Shown: positions 1 to 8,050 of the stretch, piece after piece | Position numbering within the stretch: the stretch's first letter is position 1 | Layout: every line of letters begins with the position of its first letter | Source: Solidesulfovibrio carbinolicus | GTDB lineage: Bacteria > Desulfobacterota > Desulfovibrionia > Desulfovibrionales > Desulfovibrionaceae | NCBI RefSeq assembly: GCF_004135975.1 | Contig: NZ_CP026538.1 | Location: 3,286,001-3,350,000, forward strand | Length of the DNA: 64,000 nt | Direction: 5' to 3' | Translations under genes and position numbers: made by a program | Notes under the pieces: generated by a model | The model's input: the letters and a program-made list of their open reading frames with translations, nothing else | Told to the model about the DNA's origin: nothing | Database searches by the model: none

Positions 1-1
1 T

Positions 2-1114
2 GCCGTTCCCTTTCTGCTCGTGCCTATTCTGCAGACCATCACCGCCTATTTCGCCACTATGGCAGAGATTGTCCCCAAAACCGTCGCCCTTGTCACGTGG
101 ACGTCCCCGCCGCTCCTCAGCGGGTATCTGGCGACGAAATCCATGGCCGGCGTCATGCTGCAATGCGTCAATATCGGCTTGGGATTTTTTGTCTATTTAT
201 ACTTCGTGAGAATCTCCGATGCCATCAGAAAGAAGAGCAGCATTCGCATCATGCAGAGCCTCTACCAAACAGCCGCGTCCGTGCAGTCGCATCATCTGCG
301 GAAATGCCTGGACAATCCCGGAGAAGTCGGCAGACTATCCAAGGCGCTGGCCGGCGATCTGGAGAAATGCCTGACGTCCAGAAGCCAGTTGTATATGGTG
401 TACCAGCCGCAGTTGGATTGCCTAGGTGAACGTGTTGCCGGCGTGGAGGCCCTGCTGCGTTGGCGGCATCCGATTTATGGCGAAATTTCGCCCTTGGTCA
501 CGGTCGCCCTGGCCGAGGAAGCCGGGCTTATCGACAAGCTCGGCTGTTTCGTCTTGGCCGAGGCATGCGAACAGCGGGCGGCTTGGAGCCGTTTTGTCGC
601 CCCGGAACTGCGGTTGTCGGTGAACGTCTCGCCAAAGCAATTTCTCAATCCCCGATTCGGCGAAGAGGTCCTCGCCACCATACGAAGCCACGAACTCAAT
701 CCCCGGCAAATCGAATTGGAAATCACGGAAACGTCCATGCTGGAACCGGACGTGCAGATCCTCGAGTCGTTGACCCAGTTGCAGACCCAGGGCATCCGCG
801 TGGCCATCGACGACTTCGGCATGGGCCATGCTTCGTTGCGCTATCTGCGCGCGTTTCCCGTCAATACGGTCAAGCTCGACCGCTCGCTGACCGACGCCTG
901 CGAAAACCGGGTCAACGAACAGATCGCCCGGAGCATGTTGGACTTGTGCCGCAGCCTGAACATTGCTGCTGTAGTGGAAGGTGTCGAGAACGAGGAGCAG
1001 GTCGACAGGTTCCTGTCGTTCGGCTTTCACGTCTTTCAAGGCTACCATTTCAGCCGCCCCCTGCCCGGCGAGGCCTGCCTGGCCTACATCCGGGAACGAT
1101 CCACGCCGGCCTGA
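2..1114 (+). CDS. PTS EIIC-like membrane domain fused to EAL c-di-GMP phosphodiesterase (5' partial)
   Basis: The frame is open to the left edge of the window, so the gene starts upstream; the first in-window start (GTG at 20) is probably internal. The first ~80 residues resemble the C-terminal end of a cellobiose-type PTS EIIC permease (PFLLVPILQTITAYFA, then WTSPPLLSGYLATKS and a hydrophobic helix ending near FVYLYFVRI). A linker leads into a full EAL domain: EALLRW, SVNVSPKQF, LEITETSML, IDDFGMGHASLRYL, KLDRSL, VVEGVEN and FQGYHFSRP are all present, including the acidic metal-binding residues, so cyclic-di-GMP hydrolysis is expected. EIIC-EAL fusions suggest a membrane sugar sensor controlling c-di-GMP, but that role is inferred. 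The EAL call is very safe; the EIIC call rests on a short remnant. Confidence 0.85.
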   Translation, partial: AVPFLLVPILQTITAYFATMAEIVPKTVALVTWTSPPLLSGYLATKSMAGVMLQCVNIGLGFFVYLYFVRISDAIRKKSSIRIMQSLYQTAASVQSHHLRKCLDNPGEVGRLSKALAGDLEKCLTSRSQLYMVYQPQLDCLGERVAGVEALLRWRHPIYGEISPLVTVALAEEAGLIDKLGCFVLAEACEQRAAWSRFVAPELRLSVNVSPKQFLNPRFGEEVLATIRSHELNPRQIELEITETSMLEPDVQILESLTQLQTQGIRVAIDDFGMGHASLRYLRAFPVNTVKLDRSLTDACENRVNEQIARSMLDLCRSLNIAAVVEGVENEEQVDRFLSFGFHVFQGYHFSRPLPGEACLAYIRERSTPA

Positions 1115-1140
1115 CGGAAGCCCTAAACGAGGCCTTGCCG

Positions 1141-1176
1141 CCCCCCAAGTTACCCCCCAAGCTACCCCCCAAGTCG
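1141..1176. repeat. Three tandem 12-base repeats
   Basis: CCCCCCAAGTTA, CCCCCCAAGCTA and CCCCCCAAGTCG follow each other without spacers, 27 bases after the EAL stop codon. The region is not coding on either strand in a credible frame. This is probably slippage-generated intergenic DNA; no function is evident. Confidence 0.7.
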
Positions 1177-1183
1177 GCCACGG

Positions 1184-1213
1184 AAAAAGGCCCGCGAATG
1201 TTTCGCAGGCCCT
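1184..1213 (-). terminator. Rho-independent terminator of the LOG-like gene
   Basis: On the minus strand GGCCTGCGAA and TTCGCGGGCC pair around an ACA loop (one G-T wobble), followed by a run of five T. It lies about 40 bases beyond the stop codon of the minus-strand gene that ends at 1252. Confidence 0.75.
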
Positions 1214-1251
1214 AGTCGTCACGCCGTTTGATGGGGCAAGCGCCCTTCTCC

Positions 1252-3519
1252 CTATTCCCCTTCCAGCGCTTCCTCGATGTAAGGCGGGATGGGCACGCCG
1301 GCCTTTTTGAGGTTGTCGCGGGCAAAGCGCACCCGGTCGAAGGCGATGCCGTGCTCGCGCCAGTAGGCGGCCGGGTCGTCCACAAAGGCGGCCATGATGG
1401 CGTAGCCTTCCTCATAGGCCCGCACCTCGTGGCAGCAGTTGGCCACCCAGCGCGGCCCAAGCGGGCCAAGGGTCTGGCCGCCGCCGGCCAGATCGCTGGT
1501 CAGCGTCTCGAACTGGCGCAAGGTCTCGCGCCAGAAAGGCTCCCCGCCGCGCCCCAGGCCCAGTGGGTCGATGAAGATGTAGGGCGCGGGCAGGCACTGG
1601 CCGATCTTTAAAAAGGTCAGCGCCATGTTCACTTCGTAGCTCGTGCCGAAGCCGCCGAGGTTGAAGATCTTAAAGAGTGAGCGCCGGTCCAGGATATCCT
1701 GCCGGGTGTTCATGGCCAGGTTGGTGAACTGGGCCACGGCCTCGGGGGCGAAATTGGGCGTCTGGCCGATCTCCTCGGCGTCGATGCCCACGCCCATGCG
1801 GAAGATGCCCAGCGCCGCCGCCGCGTCGTCCACGATGCGCATGACCCCCGGCCCCGAGCCGTGGGCCACGGCAAACCCCTCGCCCAGGCGCGGATGGTCG
1901 CGCATGTTTTTGAGAAACGCGGCGATGGGTTCGGTCAGGACCGGCCCCAGCACGTCGCAGGCCGACCCGAACATGGCCATGGTGGTGTGGATGCGCGGCA
2001 ACCGCTCCCGGCCCTCATGGGTCACCCACAGCCCCCGGAAAAACTCCCGCACCTGGGCCTGGCCGTTCACCTCCAGGAGCAGGTAAAAACGCATGCCCTC
2101 GCCTTCCAGGCGCACCAGCTCTTCGTAGAGCGTCTGGTCCATGCGGAAATGCGGCAGCCGGCAGGCCTTGCCCGGCTCGCAGCCCATGCCCCGCGAGGCG
2201 GCCACGCCGATGCCGTTGCGCTTGAGCACCCGCAAGGTGTCGGCCGGCGGCAAGGCGTCGGACACGAACACCTTGGACAGGTTCTGCTCGCCGCCGACGT
2301 ACTTGAGGTCGTCGAGAAACGGCCGCATCCGCTTGGGAATCTCCTCGCCGGTCAGCACCCCCTCGGGCACGTTGCCCCGGGCGTATTCGTAGACCAGCCG
2401 CCACTGGAATTCCCGCAGCCACACGCCCTCCTCCTGCTCCCAGGGAATGGCGATCATCTTGCCGGGCATGAGGATGCGGCCGTAGATGCCGCCCTGGCCC
2501 GGATCAACGGTGACTTCGTCGAAAAGCGTGCGGGCTACAGAAGGCGTGAAGACGTCGGTCAAGTCCGCGAAATCGACGCCGGAAGCCAGCACCTCGCGGC
2601 TGCGGCCCGGAGTGAGCACCCGCTCGGCCAGCTTGGCCACCCGCACGTCGGGCGGATAGAGCCGCAAGCGCACGGCCAAGCCGTCGGTCTCGGCCGCTTC
2701 CTCACCGCCGTTGTAGAGCTCCACCTGGCGCGGCGTGGCGATGCCCGAGGTGCGGATACCGTCCAAAAGCCGCGAGGCCAGATGGAACACCCCGGCCCGG
2801 TTGGTAGGGCGCTCCAGAAAGGCGGTGAAAGGCCCCAGGGCGATATGCACCGCGCCGACCATGAATTCCTTGGCGGGCAGCAGGGGCGGCAGCCCGCCAG
2901 GGGAGACGCTCTGGAAAATCCCCAGGCCGTGCTTGCCCTTGACCACCATCTCGGCGAAATTGCGCCCCACCCCCAGAAGCCGTGAGGACAGCACGTAGCG
3001 CAGGTTTTCCAGCACGATCTCCACCACGCCGTCCTCGGCCACGCTGTGCTTTCGCGGCAACAGCAGCCAGCCGCGCTCCATGGCCTCGGCAATGGCCTCG
3101 CGCGAAACAGCCGGACCGCGCGGAATAAAAAGCCGGCCGAAGTCCACGCCGCCGTCGGCGCAAAGCCCGCGCAGATCGGCCAGGGATTCGGCCAGCACGG
3201 CATTAAGGGCCGTGACGGCCACGGGCAGCTCCACCGTGCGCGCCGCGTCGGACACTTGCGGCGCTTCGCCGGTCAGATGGATGTCCAGGCCAATGCGGGA
3301 ATGGCCGCTGCGGCCGCTGATGTCCATGAAGTCGGTGAGCGCCCGACCCTCGCGGGCGGCCCGGTCGCGCAGATCGCGCACCAACCCGCGCAGGGCGTCG
3401 CTGGTGTGGGAAAACCGCATGACGCCGTAAGCCTGGGGCGCGGCAAGCTCGTCGTTGTAGCGCACGTCGCCGATGTCCACGAGCTGGCCGTCGCCGGTAA
3501 TGAGCGGGGATATGGTCAT
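1252..3519 (-). CDS. LOG-like Rossmann-fold nucleotide-binding protein (755 aa)
   Basis: The C-terminal third carries the signature of the LOG / lysine-decarboxylase-like Rossmann family: HGSGPGVMRIVDDAAA and later NLGGFGTSYEVNMAL, matching the family's GG-x-GT-x2-E motif. Known family members release free cytokinin-type bases or AMP from nucleotides. This protein is much longer than the usual ~200 residues: the first ~500 residues match nothing I recognise and may be a regulatory or second catalytic domain. The start is supported by GGAGG five bases before ATG on the minus strand. It stands alone, divergent from the HDOD gene and followed by its own terminator. The substrate cannot be told from sequence. 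Confidence 0.7.
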   Translation of the reverse strand: MTISPLITGDGQLVDIGDVRYNDELAAPQAYGVMRFSHTSDALRGLVRDLRDRAAREGRALTDFMDISGRSGHSRIGLDIHLTGEAPQVSDAARTVELPVAVTALNAVLAESLADLRGLCADGGVDFGRLFIPRGPAVSREAIAEAMERGWLLLPRKHSVAEDGVVEIVLENLRYVLSSRLLGVGRNFAEMVVKGKHGLGIFQSVSPGGLPPLLPAKEFMVGAVHIALGPFTAFLERPTNRAGVFHLASRLLDGIRTSGIATPRQVELYNGGEEAAETDGLAVRLRLYPPDVRVAKLAERVLTPGRSREVLASGVDFADLTDVFTPSVARTLFDEVTVDPGQGGIYGRILMPGKMIAIPWEQEEGVWLREFQWRLVYEYARGNVPEGVLTGEEIPKRMRPFLDDLKYVGGEQNLSKVFVSDALPPADTLRVLKRNGIGVAASRGMGCEPGKACRLPHFRMDQTLYEELVRLEGEGMRFYLLLEVNGQAQVREFFRGLWVTHEGRERLPRIHTTMAMFGSACDVLGPVLTEPIAAFLKNMRDHPRLGEGFAVAHGSGPGVMRIVDDAAAALGIFRMGVGIDAEEIGQTPNFAPEAVAQFTNLAMNTRQDILDRRSLFKIFNLGGFGTSYEVNMALTFLKIGQCLPAPYIFIDPLGLGRGGEPFWRETLRQFETLTSDLAGGGQTLGPLGPRWVANCCHEVRAYEEGYAIMAAFVDDPAAYWREHGIAFDRVRFARDNLKKAGVPIPPYIEEALEGE

Positions 3520-3698
3520 ATCGCCTCCGGAGGGCCCTTATAAGCCAAGCCGGCCGGCTGGGGAACCCCGAAACGGTCGGCCCCTGCCCCTTGCCGCCAC
3601 GCCCCGGCGCTGGTAAGGCTTGGCAAAGGCTGACTTTCCCCGGGATCGGCCCGGAGCGCACTACCGCCGCCGGCCGCCGCCGGCACAAGGGACGGCCC

Positions 3699-4928
3699 AT
3701 GCCCACCATTCCCTTCGCACAAATCCGGGCCGGCATGGTGCTGGCCGCCGAGATCGAAAGCCCTGACGGCCGCTACCGCCTGCCGGCCGGCACGGTGCTG
3801 GCCGAGAGCCACCTCAAATGGCTGCGCGGCTGGCGCATCCGCGACATCGAAGCCACGGACGAGTCCGCCGCCAAGACAACGGCTGAGACGTCCGCCGAAC
3901 CGGCCGGCTCGCCCGAGGAGGCCGCCCGCCGCCGACTGGCCCACCTGCCTGCCGACGCGCCCCTGGCCGCTGCCTTGGCCGAACTGGCTCTGGCCCGGGC
4001 CGAAGCCCTGGCCGCCTCGCGCCCGACCCGGCCGCCGGCCTGCGGCCGAGAAGGGATCGACAAGATTCCCAGCCCCGAGGCCATCCTGGCCTCGGACCCG
4101 GTGCTCGTCTCCCTGCCCGAAGTCTTCATGCGCATCCGCGAGGTTTTAAGCGACCCGGGCTCCACCGTGGAAGAAGCTGCCGCCGTCATCAGCAAGGACC
4201 CAAGCCTCACGGCCAAGCTCTTAAAGCTCGTCAACAGCGCCTTTTACGCCCGTACCCTGCGCGTTTCGGGCGGTCTGCCGCCAGGGCCGGTGGACACCCT
4301 GTCCCGGGCGGTCATGCTCCTGGGCCTCAACCAGCTTTCCACCCTGGCCATGGGCGTGTCGGTCATGCCGCTTTTTAAGGACATCCCGGCCGGCTGCATC
4401 GACATGCGCCAGTTCTGGCGGCACTCCATCGGCGTAGGGCTGGTGGCCAAGCTTCTGGCCGTGCGACTAAACGACCCCAGCCCGGAACGGTTCTTCGTGG
4501 CCGGGCTGCTCCACGACATCGGCCGGCTGGTGCTGTTCAAGCAAACACCGGAGGCGGCCGGAGCGGCCATGGCCGCAGCGGCAGCCTCGGGCAAGCACCT
4601 TGTGGTCGTTGAACGCGAAATCCTCGGCTTCGACCACGCCGAACTCGGCGGCATGCTCCTGCGCAAATGGCGTTTCCCGGAGAGCCTGGAACAGGCCGTG
4701 TGGCGGCACCACGCCCCGGCCACGGCCGAAGCGCCCCTGGAAGCGGCCATCGTGTGCGTGGCCGACGCCGTGGCCGGGGCGACCCTGCCCGGCTGCAGCG
4801 GCGAACGGCTGGTCCCGCGCTACGACCACGCCGCCTGGGAGGCCGTGCGCCTGACCCCGGCCGACCTGCCGGAGCTGGTGGAAACAGCCGAGGCCCACTT
4901 CGAGGTAATTTGCGCCATGTTTGCGTAG
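3699..4928 (+). CDS. HDOD domain signalling protein (409 aa)
   Basis: The central part (about residues 125-330) is an HDOD domain, a non-catalytic relative of HD phosphohydrolases: SLPEVFMRIREVLSD, ISKDPSLTAKLLKLVNSAFY, SRAVMLLGLNQLSTLAMGVSV, and the later FFVAGLLHDIGRLVLF and GFDHAELGGMLLRKW segments. The N-terminal ~60 residues (IPFAQIRAGMVLAAEI) resemble the small domain often seen before HD/HDOD modules. Such proteins act in signalling, often with c-di-GMP networks; the EAL gene nearby fits but is not co-transcribed with it. I chose the ATG at 3699, with AAGGGA just upstream, over an upstream in-frame start at 3591 whose extension is Pro/Arg-rich and unlike protein. Confidence 0.85.
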   Translation: MPTIPFAQIRAGMVLAAEIESPDGRYRLPAGTVLAESHLKWLRGWRIRDIEATDESAAKTTAETSAEPAGSPEEAARRRLAHLPADAPLAAALAELALARAEALAASRPTRPPACGREGIDKIPSPEAILASDPVLVSLPEVFMRIREVLSDPGSTVEEAAAVISKDPSLTAKLLKLVNSAFYARTLRVSGGLPPGPVDTLSRAVMLLGLNQLSTLAMGVSVMPLFKDIPAGCIDMRQFWRHSIGVGLVAKLLAVRLNDPSPERFFVAGLLHDIGRLVLFKQTPEAAGAAMAAAAASGKHLVVVEREILGFDHAELGGMLLRKWRFPESLEQAVWRHHAPATAEAPLEAAIVCVADAVAGATLPGCSGERLVPRYDHAAWEAVRLTPADLPELVETAEAHFEVICAMFA

Positions 4929-4942
4929 TGATAAGAGAAGAT

Positions 4943-4982
4943 GCCTCCGGCGGCCGGGGGCCTGAGGCCCCCGGACCCCCCA
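4943..4982 (+). repeat. 3'-end hairpin repeat, copy 1 (forward)
   Basis: GCCTCCGGCGGCC is followed by a GGGGGCC / GGCCCCC stem with a TGA loop and then GGACCCCCC. It begins 14 bases after the HDOD stop codon. One of seven copies in this window with the same box; all but one sit just after a stop codon and read away from the gene. Confidence 0.85.
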
Positions 4983-4983
4983 T

Positions 4984-5030
4984 ATGGCAAGCCCCCGAAT
5001 CCCGCTTGGCGGGATTCGGGGGCTTGCCAT
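4984..5030. terminator. Perfect 22-bp hairpin between convergent genes
   Basis: Positions 4984-5005 and 5009-5030 are exact reverse complements around a TTG loop. It lies between the convergent HDOD and pilin genes. There is no T run, so a rho-independent terminator is not certain, but the structure would protect or terminate both transcripts. Confidence 0.6.
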
Positions 5031-5063
5031 TGATGGGATACGGCCGGAACGGACGAGGCGGCG

Positions 5064-5225
5064 TCAGGAAAACAGGCCGGCCACGATCTGAAAGAGGTTG
5101 AGGACCGCCAGTCCGAACTGGGTGACGGCGGCAGCCGCCACAGCGGCGATCAGGCTGGCCATGATGGCGTACTCGACGGACGTCGCGCCGTCCTCGCGAC
5201 GGCGGGGAAACGGAATATGCGGCAT
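5064..5225 (-). CDS. Flp/Fap-type pilin (53 aa)
   Basis: A very short protein with the hallmarks of Flp pilins: a short basic leader (PHIPFPRRREDG), the conserved ATSVEYA(I/L) start of the mature hydrophobic helix, and one long transmembrane segment, IMASLIAAVAAAAVTQFG onward. Flp pilins are cleaved at the Gly before the hydrophobic part and polymerised by Tad machinery for surface adhesion. No tad/cpa/rcp gene is present in the window, so this is either an orphan pilin or depends on a distant locus. The ATG at 5225 has a G-rich ribosome site (AGGGGG) upstream. A larger open frame extends upstream but it enters the neighbouring genes out of frame and is not credible. Confidence 0.8.
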   Translation of the reverse strand: MPHIPFPRRREDGATSVEYAIMASLIAAVAAAAVTQFGLAVLNLFQIVAGLFS

Positions 5226-5461
5226 GGCTCGCCCCCTGGTTGGGGATCGCCTGTCCGCCACACGCGACGGCCGATGCGCGACCGGCGGCCGAACGGGCCA
5301 TGGGCGGCGGGCAACCCCGGGTTTGGCCTGGACGCGACCAAATGGGCGGCGACGGGGCGGGACGTGGCCGGCGTCCGCAAAGGACGGCAGGCGGGCAACA
5401 GGCGATCCAAGCTCTCGGCATCCCCGGAAATGCCCGGCAGTTTCGAGAGGGTCGGCAGTAC

Positions 5462-5959
5462 CTAGTTGTCCCGGCGCTTGTCCCGGCGGTAGGCGGCGGC
5501 CTTTTCCTGCATGGCCTGTCGTCGGCGTTCCTCGACGGCGGCCAGCCGGCGGCAGGCCTCGGCGGCGGCGTCGACGCCGTCCGCGCCGGCCGGCAGCTCG
5601 CAGGCGGCCAGATCCTCGGCGATCTGCTTTTCCATGCGCGCCGACTCCAGAAACATGACGTAAGCCAGGGCCAAGGCGGCCTCGTTTTCCGCCGTGCCGT
5701 CGCACAACTCGGCGATCTGCACGTGGGGCACGGTCTCCAGGAGCCGGTCCACGAACAGGCCCACCCATTTCTCGGTGAGCTTGGGCAAAAGGCGCGGCGC
5801 GGTCTCGGCCACGATGGCCGCGGCGTCCGGCCCGAGGTCGGGCCTGGCCAGCCCCACGAAGGCGGTCAGGGCCTCGGCCCGGCCGGCGTCCTCGGTGCGG
5901 GCCACGCGGGCCAGCAGGATCTCCCGGGCTTTCTGGCCCAGAGCGTCGGCGTCGGTCAT
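5462..5959 (-). CDS. Hypothetical helical protein (165 aa)
   Basis: Begins MTDADALGQKAREILLA and continues as a largely helical, Ala/Glu/Arg-rich soluble protein with no signal peptide or membrane segment and a strongly basic C-terminus (YRRDKRRDN). I do not recognise the family. The start codon overlaps the expected stop of the upstream membrane-protein gene (ATGA) if a single-base frame correction is made in that gene, so the two were probably translationally coupled. The pilin gene lies 236 bases downstream on the same strand. Confidence 0.55.
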   Translation of the reverse strand: MTDADALGQKAREILLARVARTEDAGRAEALTAFVGLARPDLGPDAAAIVAETAPRLLPKLTEKWVGLFVDRLLETVPHVQIAELCDGTAENEAALALAYVMFLESARMEKQIAEDLAACELPAGADGVDAAAEACRRLAAVEERRRQAMQEKAAAYRRDKRRDN

Positions 5960-6725
5960 GGCGCGTCCTTGTCGGCGTCGGACTCCCCGGGGGGAGCACG
6001 TCAATGACGCGCCCGGGGAGAACATTGCCGTGTTCGCCGATGGTGCGGCCATCGGCGGCAATGTGCTTGCGGTTGTCCACGATGACGATTCCCGTTCGCT
6101 CGAGCACCTCGCGGCGGAAGGCGAATTCCTCATGCATGCGGCGGGTCTTGTACATGAACCACATCCGCACCAGATAGGACACGCACCATGCCGCCACCAG
6201 ACCGGCCATGACCCACGGGGCGATGACCTCGACATGATCGCCAATGCGCAAGATCGCCTGGATAACGGCGTCCAGGTAGTACAGCGCGGCTCCTACAAGA
6301 ATCATGCCCCCAAGCAGAATGATGGAGGGCAGACCTCGGGACAAGGCGATGAGTCGGCGCAGACGCTCGGGCATATAGCGCAGCTGCTCCTCGTCCATGG
6401 CCGGATCGCCCTTGAATATGCGGGTGAAACCCAGGCCGATGATGTTGACCACGAGCATGATGGCCACCGGCGCGACAATGACGGCCACGCCGTAAGGTAT
6501 CCACGGAAACTGGAATTCGATGGTGCCGTCCGGCAGCTTGGTGGATTTGATGATCCCGTAGCACACAGCGGCGATGGTGACGGCGAACTCCACCAGGATG
6601 ATCCCGATGGAGAGAAACGTCATGAGGTTCTTTTTTTCCCTGTCGGAAAACGACAGGCCCAGACTGCCCAAAGCCTCGGAGGCCTTGCCGGCGTCGGGGT
6701 TCTCGGTGCCTTCTTTATTGTCCAT
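5956..6725 (-). CDS. Four-helix membrane protein, apparent frameshift near its 3' end
   Basis: Starts MDNKEGTENPDAGKAS, then four hydrophobic segments (NLMTFLSIGIILVEFAV; YGVAVIVAPVAIMLVV; LPSIILLGGMILVGAAL; VIAPWVMAGLVAAWCVSYLV) and a C-terminal cytoplasmic tail. Family unknown. As written the frame has no stop: it runs on through the next gene in a wrong frame (Arg/Pro/Gly-rich nonsense) and rejoins the pilin frame, ending at 5064. If one C is added to the six-C run near 5990 (minus strand), the tail becomes ...VLPPGESDADKDAP and stops with TGA overlapping the next gene's ATG. I therefore give the corrected end. A real frameshift mutation, an indel in the sequence, or programmed frameshifting are all possible. 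Confidence 0.5.
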
Positions 6726-6913
6726 AGCAGATCCGCGCCGCCTTTGGTCGCGAAATCCGGCCGGCCTCGCCGCCGCCGGCCGGGCAGGGCTGGCCTGCCG
6801 CGCCGGGACGCCGGGGCGTGACGGAGACGAGGTTTCGGGGAAGGCCCGGGAGAGGACGGCCATGTGGAAAACCGGCCGCCAGCAAACGACGCGCCTTTCG
6901 CGGCGTCATGAGC

Positions 6914-6932
6914 GGCGTCGCCCGGCGACGCC
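6914..6932. repeat. Palindrome in the 6726-7153 intergenic region
   Basis: GGCGTCGCC and GGCGACGCC flank one C, a 9-bp perfect palindrome. The rest of this 428-base gap between divergent genes shows only a GC-rich sequence with start-like shadows and the promoter candidate at 7069-7097. Confidence 0.4.
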
Positions 6933-7068
6933 CGTAAGCGGCGACATATCCCATTCGTTTTCCGACATCCCGAGCACGTCATGAGGTAAGGCCAAACGGG
7001 CCATAAGGCAAGCCCCCTCACGCATTCCGGCCGACCGGCGCGACGGCGTCCAGGACTATGGCCCGACA

Positions 7069-7097
7069 TTGTCAGGTCTGGGCCTTTGCCGTATAAA
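7069..7097 (+). promoter_or_regulatory. Sigma-70 promoter candidate for the LysM gene
   Basis: TTGTCA, a 17-base spacer and TATAAA give a near-consensus housekeeping promoter, 57 bases before the ATG at 7154. In DNA this GC-rich the match stands out. Confidence 0.65.
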
Positions 7098-7153
7098 ATG
7101 CCGAAAACGGACGCTTCCTGCCCGTCGAGGCCTATCGCTCAAAAGGATCGAGG

Positions 7154-7975
7154 ATGCCAAAGACGCTCATGCGCCTGCTGCCGGCAGCCATCTGCCTGCT
7201 GCCCAATCTGCTTTTTGCCGCCGCCCAATCCGCATCGCCGCCCGCCGCGACAAACAGCCAGAGCGAGGACACCTATATCGTTCAGGCGGGCGACACGCTT
7301 GTCGGCATTGCTCGCCGGCTCGGCCTGACCTCCCAGCCACTGGCCAAGGCCAAGGCCCCGGAACAAACGGACAACGTCGTCGCCGGCAACATGCTGCGTC
7401 TGCCCGTAACGCCGCTTGAAACAAACCAGACAGCCCCGGCTCCGGCCACGGCCGCAACCGAGCGGCCCGCCCCGGCGGCGACGCCGCCTGCGGCGGCCCA
7501 ATCCGCCGCGCCGCTCCAGCCCAAGCCCCCTGCGCCCGCCCAGCCTATGTCCCAAGCGCCATTGCCGAAGCTGGTCCAACCTCCTGTCAAGGCCGATGCG
7601 GCGACTGGAACCAAGACTGGAACCAATGTCGCAAAGCCCGGCATCGTGCCGCCGCACGCCGCGGCCGAGCCGGCCCAGGCCCCGGTCAAGTCCGCCGACG
7701 CAACCGGGGACGCCGCGCGGCTGGCCGTTGGAGCTTACGTCAATCCCACCCTCGGTGTCCTGCGCGTGACGCAGACCCCCACCGGCATCGCCGTCAGCCG
7801 GGACAACCGGACCATTGCCATGCGCCATCTGCTCTACGGCGTGTTCGATGGGGCCGACGCGACCGGCGACATCCAGGGATTGCGCCTGCAATACGACGAC
7901 GACGGCCAAGTGCGCGCCCTGCTGTACAGTTCCTCTTCGGGCAGGGACATCCCTTTTACCCGGATGATGAAATAG
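7154..7975 (+). CDS. Secreted LysM-domain protein (273 aa)
   Basis: An N-terminal signal peptide (LLPAAICLLPNLLFAAAQS) is followed by one LysM module (YIVQAGDTLVGIARRLGLT ... NMLRLPV), the peptidoglycan/chitin-type glycan-binding fold. A long Pro/Ala-rich linker (about residues 95-190) leads to a small C-terminal domain (residues ~195-273) that I do not recognise. The protein should sit in the periplasm attached to murein. It has its own promoter candidate and no obvious partner gene; the formyltransferase-like gene follows 75 bases later on the same strand and may be co-transcribed. Confidence 0.75.
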   Translation: MPKTLMRLLPAAICLLPNLLFAAAQSASPPAATNSQSEDTYIVQAGDTLVGIARRLGLTSQPLAKAKAPEQTDNVVAGNMLRLPVTPLETNQTAPAPATAATERPAPAATPPAAAQSAAPLQPKPPAPAQPMSQAPLPKLVQPPVKADAATGTKTGTNVAKPGIVPPHAAAEPAQAPVKSADATGDAARLAVGAYVNPTLGVLRVTQTPTGIAVSRDNRTIAMRHLLYGVFDGADATGDIQGLRLQYDDDGQVRALLYSSSSGRDIPFTRMMK

Positions 7976-8050
7976 CCGTCGCGTTCTCCCGCTGGCGCAC
8001 CTCTGCGCCGCTCCGGCCTCAACCGACCGCAACCGCCGTGAGGAATGCCC

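Noticed and set aside
5064-6863. One 599-residue membrane protein ending in the pilin helix
   Set aside because: The middle third is Arg/Pro/Gly-rich antisense-like sequence overlapping a credible gene; three separate genes explain the data better.
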